DNA of 64,000 bases from Chaetorhynchus papuensis (lineage: Eukaryota > Chordata > Aves > Passeriformes > Rhipiduridae), in assembly GCA_013396525.1 (NCBI GenBank), contig VWYX01000917.1:167829-231828 (forward strand), written 5' to 3'. The position numbers and the translations under genes were made by a program. Position 1 is the stretch's first letter; each line of letters begins with the position of its first letter. Below the pieces are notes generated by a model, which saw only the letters and a list, made by a program, of their open reading frames with translations, was not told the DNA's origin and made no database searches. This document shows positions 49,663 through 61,500 of this stretch, one piece after another.

Positions 49663-50127
49663 ATTTTCATATTTTGCTTTTTAAAATCAGACCTAAGGAA
49701 CAACTCAATGTCTTTGTCAAAGTTGCTCCTATGTTTAGACACGAGTAAAAGTCTAGACCCAGTAACTCGATCTCTCAGCATGCAGGAGCAAGGAGCAGGC
49801 AGAAAGAAGGGGATGCACGAGATGGAGTTTAGGCAGCAGGTCACAAGACAGCCAAGAAACTGCTCCTGGAAGCTGGAAGCAGGTGCACTCTGCTGGGACA
49901 AATACACGAAGAATTTAAAGTGCACGAGATTGCAGTGATGACAGGTAGCAGCCTAAATCAACCACAGAGCATGTGAGCAGAGCCATTAATCACTGCATGA
50001 CAAGATGTAAATACGCCCGTCTGGGGTCTCCAGTGCTGCCCAGCCCAGTGCACGGAATGACGCTTTGCTGCAGGGAAAAGGGCACTGCTTGTCCGAGCTC
50101 TCCTCGGCATTTCCCACTCCCCAGGAG

Positions 50128-50200
50128 GCCACGGGATCAGCGGGGCCGAGTGGAGCAGGCGGCAAACCCCGCACGGCACCGCGACACCGCGAGCCTGCGG
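50128..50200. promoter_or_regulatory. Small CpG-dense patch (possible regulatory element)
   Basis: About 11 CpG dinucleotides in 75-80 bp (for example GGCACCGCGACACCGCGAGC near 50177), inside CpG-poor intron and 2.8 kb upstream of the alternative start. No splice-bounded coding exon fits. Candidate enhancer or weak promoter on composition alone. Confidence 0.25.
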
Positions 50201-52390
50201 GACAGCAGGATCCATTTAACCTCTGCACACCACACAAACTCATAAAGTGGAGTTATATACAGCACGTGAGATACACTGTAAAAACACCCATCCCAAAACC
50301 TTTGCTACACTAAGGCAGCAGCTAGAACCAGTTATGGAAGCACAATGGAAAAAAAACTAAGATAAAGAACGTGAGAGATGTCTGAGCAGGCATTCAGGAG
50401 GGGGAAGCAGATGGAATGCCACCAGAGCTGCCTCTGGAGAAAAGTTTGAGGGGTGGAAGGGGAACATGCACGCACGAATCTCTCATATTGACTTGTAGTG
50501 TTTGGTCTGGCAGACAAGGCTGACAACATATTGTTTATTCATACAGTCATCATTTTCACCGGTGTCTGCATTGCAAAACTACACAATCACAGCAGCTCGC
50601 ACCAGTACCTTCAGCTGTCTCGCTTCCCTGCTGCATTTCAGCAGTTTCTGATCTTGCAGTGATGTAACACAGTAATTCTGTGTCCTGCACTTGCTAATGG
50701 GCTTCTCCTTGTCCAGCCCAGGCCTCGGTCACCACAAAGTGCTCCAGCTTGGCACTGGCAAGCCCAGATTTGACACTTGCAGGAGGCATGCTCAGAGCTG
50801 GACACCCAGTCCTGTCAGTGCACATAGTCCACATGCAAACAGGGCATTCATCAAGCTTCTGTTTCCATCCAAGATCAACAGCTTCAGGCTGAATTGCTGC
50901 TTCTTGTCAGACCACACAAAGGTGTGGGTGTCATCGTGTTCCACCCACTCCTATCCCACAGGGGCTTGCTGAGTGTCTGCTCACGTGTTAAGATGATTAA
51001 ATCGGGAGCATGATTGTCTTATTAGGCATCTTCAATTTTTAGTCTACACTAAGGGGGACATGATGACCTCTTTTCATTTTAGAGTACACCTACCAGTGAG
51101 ATTTTCTCTGGTCCCCTCAGTGCTCTCTTTTTGAAGAGCCCTAATGAACACAATATACTGTCATAGTCTCTAACTCCAGTGGGTGTGAAGGGTTGGGTAT
51201 TGAGTCTGTTTGGACTGAAGTCCAGGTACCCTCTGCAAAAGCAAGGAATGTTCTCTTCCTACAAATGTGGAAAGTACTACAGCTGTAACATCAGCCATGT
51301 TCAAGGTAAAGGGGACAGTGGGAGGCTGTCACACACAGGAATTCTGCTCTCAATCATTATTATCAGTATCACAGATAAGGCAATGCAGAACCCAGACCCA
51401 TGTTTTCAGGGGATTATGAAAAAAACTCGTGAAGCTGCTGTGTTAGACAAACAAACCTCCCCCTCACCCCCAGCACATCCTCTCCCTGCCGAGCGATGTG
51501 CCACAGCCGTGCCTGCTCAGCCACCTTTACTGCACATGTGGAAAGTTTGTTCTTTACTGTTCAACAGCTGTTTCCGGTGATATTTATGAGAAGTCACATA
51601 ATTTTGAAAACAACACGTCCCTGCCCACAGCCGAGCATGGGAGTCTTGCACAGGCACCGCCAGGGAGCAGAGGTAGCAAGTTCATTTCCGTGTGCAGAGG
51701 TGGGGCCAAGTCCTTTGTTTTTCTCACCGGCAGCTACGCTCAACCTTTGCCCACAAAAGCAGCTGTCTCTGCATCAGCTCTGATGGGAAAAGGGTCCTAA
51801 GGGGTAGCCTTGAAAAATTTGGTGCCACAGTGAGCTCTTTGAGGGTCAAAGGACCCGATAACCCTGCTTTTTTGGTGGGAAGTCAATTAAGTCATCCTTT
51901 TGCTGTGAGGACATGTGGCTTTAAGCACTGAACAGAGTTGACAGATGAGTCTGAGGGGATTAAGGGTCCAAACAGATGATTTATTTGGGAAGAGCCTTAA
52001 ATTAGTGCAGCAAACCTGTAAATAGGTAGAGACCGACTGGCTGAAAGCAGCACCTCCTGCACTCATCTCCTACTGCTGCCTCCGCACCTCGGAGGAAGTT
52101 CATCTGTCAGAAGCCTTCTGGATGTTTTTAGCACTGGAGACGAAGCCTTCTGCGTTCTGCAGCCCAATTTATCAGGAAAACATGAAGCAATTTCAGTAGC
52201 AGTGATCACAAACAAGCCAATGCATGCAGGGCAGAACGAGATAGAGTACAGAGCAGACACAAAGCTTTCCCAGTGATTAACAGACATACCACCCACCAAG
52301 GCACGGCTTACATACACCAGCTGTATTACACACAGCCAGGGAAACTTAACCAAGTAATTATAAAGGAGCCCATATCTAGTTAAAACCGAA

Positions 52391-52391
<1 letters not shown>

Positions 52392-52422
<31 letters not shown>
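52392..52422 (+). repeat. A31 homopolymer
   Basis: Thirty-one consecutive A, the longest homopolymer in the window, followed by GGCAGGAGG. No recognised retroposon body precedes it, so it may be a slippage expansion rather than a retroposed tail. Confidence 0.95.
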
Positions 52423-52426
<4 letters not shown>

Positions 52427-55400
52427 GGAGGAGGCAGGAACAGGGAAAGCACGCAAAACTGTACTTTAATCCTGAAGAACCAGTCAGAACAGGAAGCCAC
52501 ATTCTAAATTTGGTTATTTAAGCTGTCAAAGAGTATTTCTGTTTCCAGTTCTTGAGCAAAGAAATCAGACAAGTACAGGAGTGGGGAGATAAGCATCACT
52601 GAAAGAACAAACCCCTGCTTTTAAAGCCCTTTGGTCAGCTGCCCATCATGATCGATGATTAGGCTGCCTAGTTGAGAATTCAACACCTATTTTGCAATAT
52701 TATCAGTTCATTAAACCCTTCCCTCACCAGCCCCACATCCAATCACTGTATAGTTTACTTATCATTAAATCTTCGAGAGTCTGACACAGAGAGGTCAATG
52801 TTCAATTACACCTTTTTTACAGAGCTGAAGCAAAGATGACTGAAGGGACCCGAGCAGGAAAAGGGACACAAGCAGCAATGTCTGCTCTCAACAAGCAACG
52901 CCAGTGTAGGTAATGTATTATTTCAGTGACCTGTGGAAAAGAAAGATCTAAATCCTCCCAACTGTCAAACCATCCACTCCCCCAATTTTATAAAGGAATG
53001 ATTTTGATGCAAAGACACCAAAGAGCTGAATGGCAATGAGTCCAGAAACCCTGGCTCAGATTATCAAAATACATTTAAGTGTCTGAAATCCATAAAATAC
53101 TGAAAACTCTGAGGATTCATGTTTCCTTTGAAGTCTTGTGAAGGTGTCCCACCAGGAAAGGCAATTTCAGAGTTTCCCTTTCTATTCCTCTAGCTTAGAG
53201 CACCCGGTTCGTGCTCAGCAGGAGACAGAAGCACGTATGGAATCCTTAAGGCACCTCCTGGTCAGGCCCTCCTCTGTGAACCTCTGAAGGAGCACAAGTG
53301 CATGGGAGCAGCTGTTCTGGACTCTAGACCCTTTTGCTAGCTGAAGGATCTGACTCACCTTCATTCCTTTTACTTCCCAGTTTGTCCTTGCCCTGTTCCT
53401 CATTCTCCTCTGTTCACACGCTTAGAATGACAAATTCAAAACCACTTTTCATAAGCATTCAGATTTTGAGCGAGCTCCCTGCGTTTACCCGGTAATTTGG
53501 CAATGCAATGATATTACTCTGCTTGATCCTTCAGCCTGAAGATCACACCTGAAATCATCTCACACATTATTGTGATCCACAGGTATGTCATCGGACTGGA
53601 CTGAACATGTTGCAACCACAAACACAGACCTTGCAGTGAACTAGCCCTGCAGATACCTGTTGCTAATCTAATAAACCAAAATTTTACTGCCAGTTCAATA
53701 CCTTTGCTCACAGTTCAGTGATAAAAGAGCTGGTATTCAAAAATGAAGGCCACTGTAATGAATTGTGGCTCACAGAACTTTTTCTGGTGGTCAGCAGAGC
53801 TGGCAGATGACCAGAAATGTTCTTTATCTCGGTATTACACTCTCCCCAAGCAGCTGTAGTAAATGCCAGAGAGAGGCTGAGCTGTCACTGAAAGGAAAGA
53901 CAGAAAGATGAATTCAGGAAACACATTCTAAAGATAAGGTTCATACTACAAGAGCTTAGTAATCTCCAGCACGGATAAACACACGTTTTCCTGTACACCA
54001 CACACAGTCCCTTCTTACTCAAGATCTGGAGTTAACAAACTGTCTTGCACACCCATTAAAGACCCAGCTACTGTTCAAGTACCAACAGAGTAAATGTTTG
54101 GCAGCTGCAGCAGCAAGCAAAGGCAGCACAAGGAAGGTTTAGTTGCCAGAACTCTCAGCACATGGCTTTTGGAAGTGTCTCTTGTAACACCAGATAGGTT
54201 TTAGGGATAACCAGGAGCGCCAGGAGCCTGCCCCAGGAGCACCAAATGCTGATGATACACATCTCCAAAAGTCACAGCAGTCACAGGATGCTGCAGATCC
54301 ACACGACTCAGTGTGGAGTGGGAATGAGTCCCCCATTTCTCACAGGGACTAACACACATTTTACAACGGGGTCTCAGTTTAAAAATTGAACAGGTTGGCT
54401 TACAGTTTCTTGAGCTGCTGCCCTGTAGAATGAAGCACATGCACCTATTACACTTACTATTCGAAAAACAACTTCTGTACTTCTATAAACCATCAGCTCC
54501 TGCATCAGACTGTGGTCTTCCGCTCCTAAAACAAAAGTATTTACTCACAGCTTGAGACCTTGAGGCATCTTGGCACATCCAACTGTTATCATGGCAATAA
54601 TCTGATTTGCTTTCCTTCCCAGTTTACTCCTGGAAGGAACTATTTTGACTAAAAAAAACCAAACCAAAAGGTAACCATACTTGTGCTGCAAAAGGTGTGG
54701 GTTTTTTTTTTCTTTTAAAATTATAATTTAACACCACACTCTTGCCTCCACTTGAAGAGGGGAGGACAAGCACTTTCTGAGAACGTTTTCAGGTAACAAG
54801 CCCCAGATTTCAAGCAGGATGTAAATCCTTCTGTGGCACCTGAAGGGAATGACAGGCTCCTCAGCTTTACCTGAGCAAACAGACTTTAGTGTGACCCACT
54901 GCCAGGCCATAAAAGTTCAAAGAATCCCTCTGAAGTCCCTGGCATCCTTGCTAGGCAATACAGCTCACCCAATTTTATATGCAGCAGTTACTGAGCAGCC
55001 TCAAATGCTGCATTTCAGCAACCAGAGCCGTTTCAAGGCACACAGAAGTGGTAAAATCATGATGGTGTGGACACAGAGGCACCATTTAAAACATAAAACC
55101 CAAAAAGCAAGCGGCAGATCCTGACAGCAAATCCAACACAGCTGCAGCACCGCTGCTGCCCCAGGCCTGGAGATGTCGTTCGTCAGCAAAACAAAGATGC
55201 TGAATCCTTGCAACCTTGGCACAGAACACACAAAACCTGAATGTCAATACCTCAGCGGGTGTAAACACAACTCACAGCTCAATACATGTGCGTTTTAGGT
55301 AAATTTTAACAACCTCAGGACGCTGCAAAGAGCTCGTTAACACAGATGCTCCATTAAGAGTGTACTCAGTGTGGCAGCAGCATGTCTGGGGACAGGAGAG

Positions 55401-56528
55401 ATGTGCAGGCCAGTTTAGCTCCACAGCCTCCAGACAGCCTAATAAAAATGTCAGAACATAGCTATGAAGGTAATAAATGTAATAAATAGATTGTTCAGGA
55501 CATCTGCTTATGCAGCACTGTCTTGGTTCCATTAGCTGAGAGTGACAAGGACTGGCTCAATCAGGGACTCCAGAGCAAGAACCTGGATTTGTGTCAGGGC
55601 TTTGGGGATCTCACCCGTAAACTGCACGAATGGTCACAGCTACAGCTGGACACAGAGACCCTCCCTGGGCTTACCCCAGAAATGAGATATGAGGAAAAAT
55701 ATTCCAGAAGCCAAGCTGGTTTCAGCTATTTGTTCAGCTTCAGGTATTCATAGCATTAACTTGCTGGGGTTTTTAATAATGGATAGAAATATTTATAGAA
55801 ATCAGGTCTGTATTCACTATACCCAAGTACTTTCCTTAGTAGGAAAACAAACCATTCCTCTTTGCATCAACATAAAAGAGTTCGACAGGAAATGCCATTG
55901 CAAGCACCTTCCAAGGATGATTGCAGAGCACACAGGAACTCCTTCTGCACTCTGATAGCTTTTTCCATCTTTTGGAGAAAATCTTGAAGCAGATTCTGCC
56001 AATTCCCAAAGCAGAAAGCTCCTCGCTCCATGATGGTGCTGGCGAGTGCAGACTTGTCAGGTCATCTGAATGCTCTGTAGAGCAGGTTTAAGTTTAAACA
56101 TTATTTTCACACAGTTCTCCCCTGTCTGTGAGACCCAGTCCAGGCAATCAAAGGCTGTGCAGAGACATGGGGACACAGGAATGGAAATGAAGGTTCTACC
56201 CAAGGATTATCAAGACTGACCACTGCAAAAATCTTCTGACACCAAATAAGTCCATGTGCTTATGCTTAGGTCTTCACTAATCCCCCTGCAGGCATTAACA
56301 CCTTTGTGCACTAAGATCCTATTTAATAACATTTGAAAAGTTATTTTATTAATGCAAACACACTTTTAGTCCTACCCCAGCAGTACTCCCGGCTTCAGTG
56401 TCCAGTTAACAGGATGAGTTTGGACATGCCTGATACGCTGAGGTTAACTAAAGAGGTAGAATGTGAACACATTTTCCATGACCGCAGGAGACAAAAGGTC
56501 TCCTCGCCAGAAGAATTTTATGAACAGC

Positions 56529-56550
56529 AAAAAAAAAAAAAAAAAAAAAA
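56529..56550 (+). repeat. A22 homopolymer
   Basis: Twenty-two consecutive A in intron. No retroposon body recognised upstream. Confidence 0.95.
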
Positions 56551-58535
56551 TCCCACCCCAAATACTGACCACTGACTGTAGCTGCAGCCAGGTCACCTGA
56601 ATGAAGCCTCAGGAGAACTGGGCCCTGCCCAGGCAGGCAGTGAGGAATGTCAGGCTGCTGCAGAGCACTACCTGAGTGACACTGCAGCTGGAAACACACC
56701 TTTCCTTCTAAGCCAAACTCAATCTGTAGCCTTTTTACTGTCTGGATTTTTAAAAGCTGCTACTTGCTATGTTCTTGTGAAATCTGGGGGTTAGATATAC
56801 TCAGGAGCTGTTTATGGACATCTGCTGCTCCTCCACAGCAGGACTCCACGTTCACTACTTACTCCATTTGACTCTATTATTTTTATCCTGCTGTAATCAA
56901 ACACATTTAACACCCACCCCCCTGTTTTCCCCCAGAAGGAGCTTGGTTTTAGTTAGCTTTGTGACCCCAGTAACAGGAGTCACGGAGCTCGGATCACCAC
57001 ATCAACAGCAGGTTGTCACTTCCTACCCCAGGAAGTTATTTCAAATATATTAAAAAAATGCTCGTTTCAGACCTAACCTACAATGGTTGCTAAGTGCCCA
57101 CAACAATTAAATACCTCCCATCCCTTCCAATACATTATGTATACTGAGATCAAGTCATGAGTTGATCTTGTGACTGCTGGAAGGCCAAGAGTAAAATGAA
57201 AAATCGGAGTTTAGCTGAGTTCAATCTGAGCCTTTGGGAATTGTGCTTTCCAGCTTTCCTCTCACTCATGAAAGCTGCAAAATGAAGAAACAGCAATTCT
57301 TAAATCATCATTTAGGGCTAGGAGACTGAAGTAAACAGGGCAGTCACCTTCCCTGAGCCACAGAATCACAGAACTATAGGGAAATCATGGGAATGTGCAA
57401 GTAGGACAGCTTTTTCTTTTGCAGATTCATCCAAGTTGGCCCCAAAAAAACAAAGCCCAGATCTCATTCAAGCATTTTAAATACTAGATATTATGGCTTC
57501 TGTTGCTACCTACTCACACAAACAACATTAAGCAAAGAACCATAATAGTCAGAGAGCTCATAAAGGGAAAACCAATTCACCTTCACTTCCCCTTTACTCC
57601 CTCTGGAGGGAATCTTAAGCCTTTCACAAAATCTGACTGCAACATTTTAAGCCAAGAAAGTGCTCCTGCCATTGGAGAAGTCACCTGATATATACAATTT
57701 CTGCTTTTATTAAGTTCAGCTGAAATAATTCTTTTGATGGCTTAGAGGAAAGGGGACAAAGCTTACAAGACCCCCAAAAGTCTTACCCTTCAGACCATAC
57801 CTGCATTATAAAAATCACCATTTATTCTTGACAGTGTTCAATCAGCTGTTTCAATGTCTATTATTTAGTAAATAACATTTACCAAAAAAAAAAAAATCTT
57901 TCTGGAGCAACTGAAATTGGCATTTACAAGAGGTGAACACCTCCCTGCAAAACACTCCCAATTAAACAAAAAAATCCCTGCAAATGCTCAGTGTCTCCTA
58001 ACTCTGGAGAGTAAGTTTGACTACCTGCATCAGCAGCAAATATCCACACACCCACTGAACATGCTGTTGAATCAGCAGGTGCCTGTATGGATCAGGATCA
58101 CCCTTGATGGCAACAGGGACTTTTTAACCAGAGAACAAGAGTTTATTAGTCTGGTTATGCCTCTCAGAATACTCTGATGGTGGACTAAATCCTGAGAAGC
58201 AACACAGGACACTGGAGGGAGCTACAGAAACAGCAGTTTGGAGAATATATTCCCTGACATCTTTGCCAGCTGTTCCCCATATGTATTTTTTAGTGTGCAA
58301 TCCGACTTTTCCCATTTCCTGCTGCAGCAACCCCGTTATTGGGAGCATCACTGAGGCCACAGTTAAATCCATTTTTTCAGTAAGGCTCACATAAGACAGT
58401 TGTGCAACATCAACAACAGGCAGAAAGTGATGTGTGTTTGCAGGACATGCCAGAGGAACAACAGAAGCCCCGTGGAACATTCCACACAGCAAGGCATCCT
58501 CGAGGACTCTTGTGAGCCTCGAGTGACAATCTTAC

Positions 58536-58579
58536 CTTCTGGGCTGGGACCGGCATTCCTCTTCCCCACTGTCTGCCTC
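58536..58579 (-). CDS. SSH2: SSH2 upstream coding exon of the canonical (long) transcript
   Basis: On the minus strand an acceptor (TATGCAG) precedes 44 nt reading EADSGEEECRSQPR plus two bases AG, followed by the donor GTAAGA. Adding the C that opens the exon at 28943-29046 gives AGC (Ser), so the reading becomes SQPRS-ISESFLTVKG. This matches the acidic N-terminal segment I recall from human SSH2, about residues 22-36. The exon starts in phase 0 and ends after two bases of a codon, exactly like the alternative first exon at 47316-47371. It shows that the gene extends past 58.5 kb. The preceding exon, expected to carry an ATG and a start like MALVTVQRSP, was not found in the window. Confidence 0.92.
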
Positions 58580-61500
58580 CTGCATACATAAGGAAAGGAG
58601 AAAAACGTTAATATCTTTTAATATATGCACAAAGCAAAGGCTTGCATTTCACTGGTTTGATTGTGTAAGGCAAGGGGAAGTCTCCCTGCTCCTGCATGCA
58701 GCTGTCACTAGAGAGGAACTCACTTTCTGCTCAGCTGTCACTTCATGTTCTCTCAAAAGCCTTTTAAAAACTCAGCGTTACAGGAATTTTTGCCCCTGCA
58801 GAATTTTGCATGCTTTTGCACGGACTTCCAGTGACCCCTGCCAAACACGGCAGGCCAAGAGCCAAAAACATAGTTCACTTCTGGGCAAAAATCTCTGGGT
58901 TCTTATTACCTTTATGGAGATCATATTAATTCATAGTCCAGTGTCAGCAATCAAGTGTAAAAATCCACAAAACCAGCATGTAATAAACTTGACAAATAGG
59001 ACTGGATGAGCACAGATATGACCAGAAAGGAGAAATTTGACATATTACGCTGCTTTAGATGAGATATTAATGTGCACAATCTCTATTGTGCTGTGGAATT
59101 TTACTAGGCCTACCTACTACAGCCCAAAGCAATACCTCAGCAGAGAGATCTCAGCAATTAATTCTGCTGCACAGTACATTTACATACGCCCTGCCAGGCA
59201 CTGGAGATGGGGTACAGGATCTATTTTATTAATGAGAACTTACTATGTTCATGCAGGTCTGCAGAGAAAAAGCATTTTAAAACATAACCAAGAGTTTTGT
59301 CAGGGCAGGGGCATCCCATGAAAAACAAGAGTTGACACAGAGGAAGGAAAAAGATAATTTTGTTCCTGCTTGCTCTGAGCTTCCCTCCTGCAGGTCTCCT
59401 TTTGAGTGGTGAATTTTCAAGCCATAGCCAGCAAGGTGGTTGCAAGAGACCTGTGCCACTGAGAGTGTTTCACACAAGGGTGGTGCTGGATGTGCAGTGG
59501 CACAGTGACAGTGCTCTCCTTCCCAGCACTGCCCCTGCCCCAGGCTCCTCTGGAACAGGCTCCAATGATGTTCTTCCCTGAACAACCCCAGGGGAGACTG
59601 TACAGCTCTTCTGAACTCTTTTGAACTACACTCTTTGTGCTTATTGGATGCAAAGGTCCAGTTTAGTTCACCTTTTAATCAGAGTAAAATGCAGATGCTC
59701 CTGCTGGCTATTCTTTCTCTCTTATTTCAATGATCTGAATCTGTGATATATGAGAATAACCAGAAAATGCTGCTGGCTACTGGTCTTCTATTTCTAAGAA
59801 CAGGACTAGAGCACCACTGCACCACCAAGTCATTCACGTGGAGCCACCTGCAACCACAAAGTCAAGCTAAAACCTGCAGACCATCTACAACAAACAAGAG
59901 CTGGCAGGAACACCTTCTACTCATCATACCTGAGAATTGGCTCAGCAACTTGGTAAGGAGGTAGCATTCCTGACCCCTTCAAGATGAAAACACCAATGAA
60001 CTCCACAGCCAATGGCAAAGGAGCTGTTGCATCATTCAGAGGGTGCAGATGAAGAGCAGCCAAGGGGGCAGCAGCAGCTCTTTAAGACCAGGGAGCCAAG
60101 TCCTTGAAGATTTGTAATCCTAATTACCAGCATTTCCCAGGATAGTGTACTTTCATTTCTCACTCCAGCACTGAAAAGTGCAGGCAAACCTGCCAGAACA
60201 TAAGCTCCAACTGAGTTTCCTGTGGGTTTACAAGAAGTTGACTTGGGGGGGGTGGCAAGAGAAAGAGGTCATCAGGGAGGGGAAGATGTTTCATTGCAAG
60301 TAAAATTGCTTAAGACATGATGGGGTTTTTGAATAAAAAGTGTGTATTTAGCCAGAGAACAAGTTCCTCAAACTCCACAGTTAGGCAAAACAACTGAAAG
60401 AGCCCTTGAAGTCTCGTTTGTGCTGCTCAGGAACTCAAGCTATGCAAACATTTTTAGTATTATAATGAATGGCCGTTTCTACCTGCCAAGAAAAATCCTT
60501 GTCACAGCAATTGGCAAGGCTGGTGTGCCATAGCCAAAAGACCCACAAATGACAGGAGAAGATCCTGAAATATGCAGATCATTATCTTAGCTCCCCTCAA
60601 AATTCAACCCTCAAGAGCTCAGTGTGGAGGAGGCCAGACATGGCCCAATTAATCACCATCTGTCTCTGCTGAAGCTCTTACATCTCTTTGATATCAGACA
60701 TAAATGTAGCAGGTTTGTGTGAGGAGCACATTCACTCAGAATATAACTGACTACGAAAACAGAACTGTAGACAAGTGTGATTTGAGCAAGAGACCCCCTG
60801 CCAGTGGCTGGGGTGCTGCCTGGAACAAAATGAACCTTCACCAGCCTCCTCCTCTTCTCATCAGCAACTCTGACCAGCCTGCAGCCTACTCTTTCCCTGG
60901 ACTTCATGTTTCTTCCTGGATTTACAGAATGGTCAGATTCAGGTATCTGAACCATCTTCACCCCATCCACTGTCCCCGCTGAAAATGCATCCATGAGAAT
61001 GTGGACAGAAGGCGTGAAAGATGATACAGCCAATGCTCCCGTCTTTCACATACCCCACCCCAAGTCCCTGCTGCCATTCCCGCTGTGCTGTGGTCACTGT
61101 ACAATCCTGCAGCCACAAAACATCCCCCAAATCCCCCTCTGGAGCCCAAGCGGCTGCAGTGACGCTTCTTCCCGCTAGAGGGGAGGGCAGGACAGGGATG
61201 TGCCCGCTCAGGTGCCGCTCCAGGGAGGAATCGGCTCCACGGGGACACGGCTCCAGCACCGCCACGACCCCTAAACCCAGCGTCTTCGCGCTTTCTCGCC
61301 ATTTTCAGCGTATTTCCAAAGGCGAAGAAGTACTGCTGCCAGTACAATTCATCAGCCAAGACACGGATCAAACATCCCTTGCCGAGGACATCTTTGAGAA
61401 GGAACATGCTCGGGCAGCACCCTCGGATAGTGAACCCAGCCGTTTGGAGGTGTGACCTGTGACACCACTCCCGCTTTCACAGCTGCCTTTGCACAGGTGG

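Larger units (their letters stand above)
47872..58535 (-). other. SSH2: Intron of the long SSH2 transcript, upstream of the internal promoter
   Basis: About 10.7 kb without a recognised exon. It holds a CR1 fragment (49559-49662), a small CpG-dense patch (50128-50200), and long A-runs at 52392-52422, 56529-56550 and 57884-57896. No frame here has coding quality. It is intronic for the transcript that uses the exon at 58536-58579 and intergenic-like for the internal-promoter transcript. Confidence 0.85.

Noticed and set aside
52063..52500. 145-codon minus-strand frame
   Set aside because: It contains a phenylalanine run encoded by the A31 homopolymer and has no family resemblance.
54728..54910. 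Minus-strand ATGGCC frame considered as the canonical SSH2 start exon
   Set aside because: It reads MAWQWVTLKS, unlike the expected MALVTVQRSP, and it lies downstream of the acidic exon in gene order, so it cannot precede it.
57358..57385. CR1-like start (CAGAATCACAGAACTATAGG)
   Set aside because: The GGTTGGAA block expected next is absent, so the match is too short to call.
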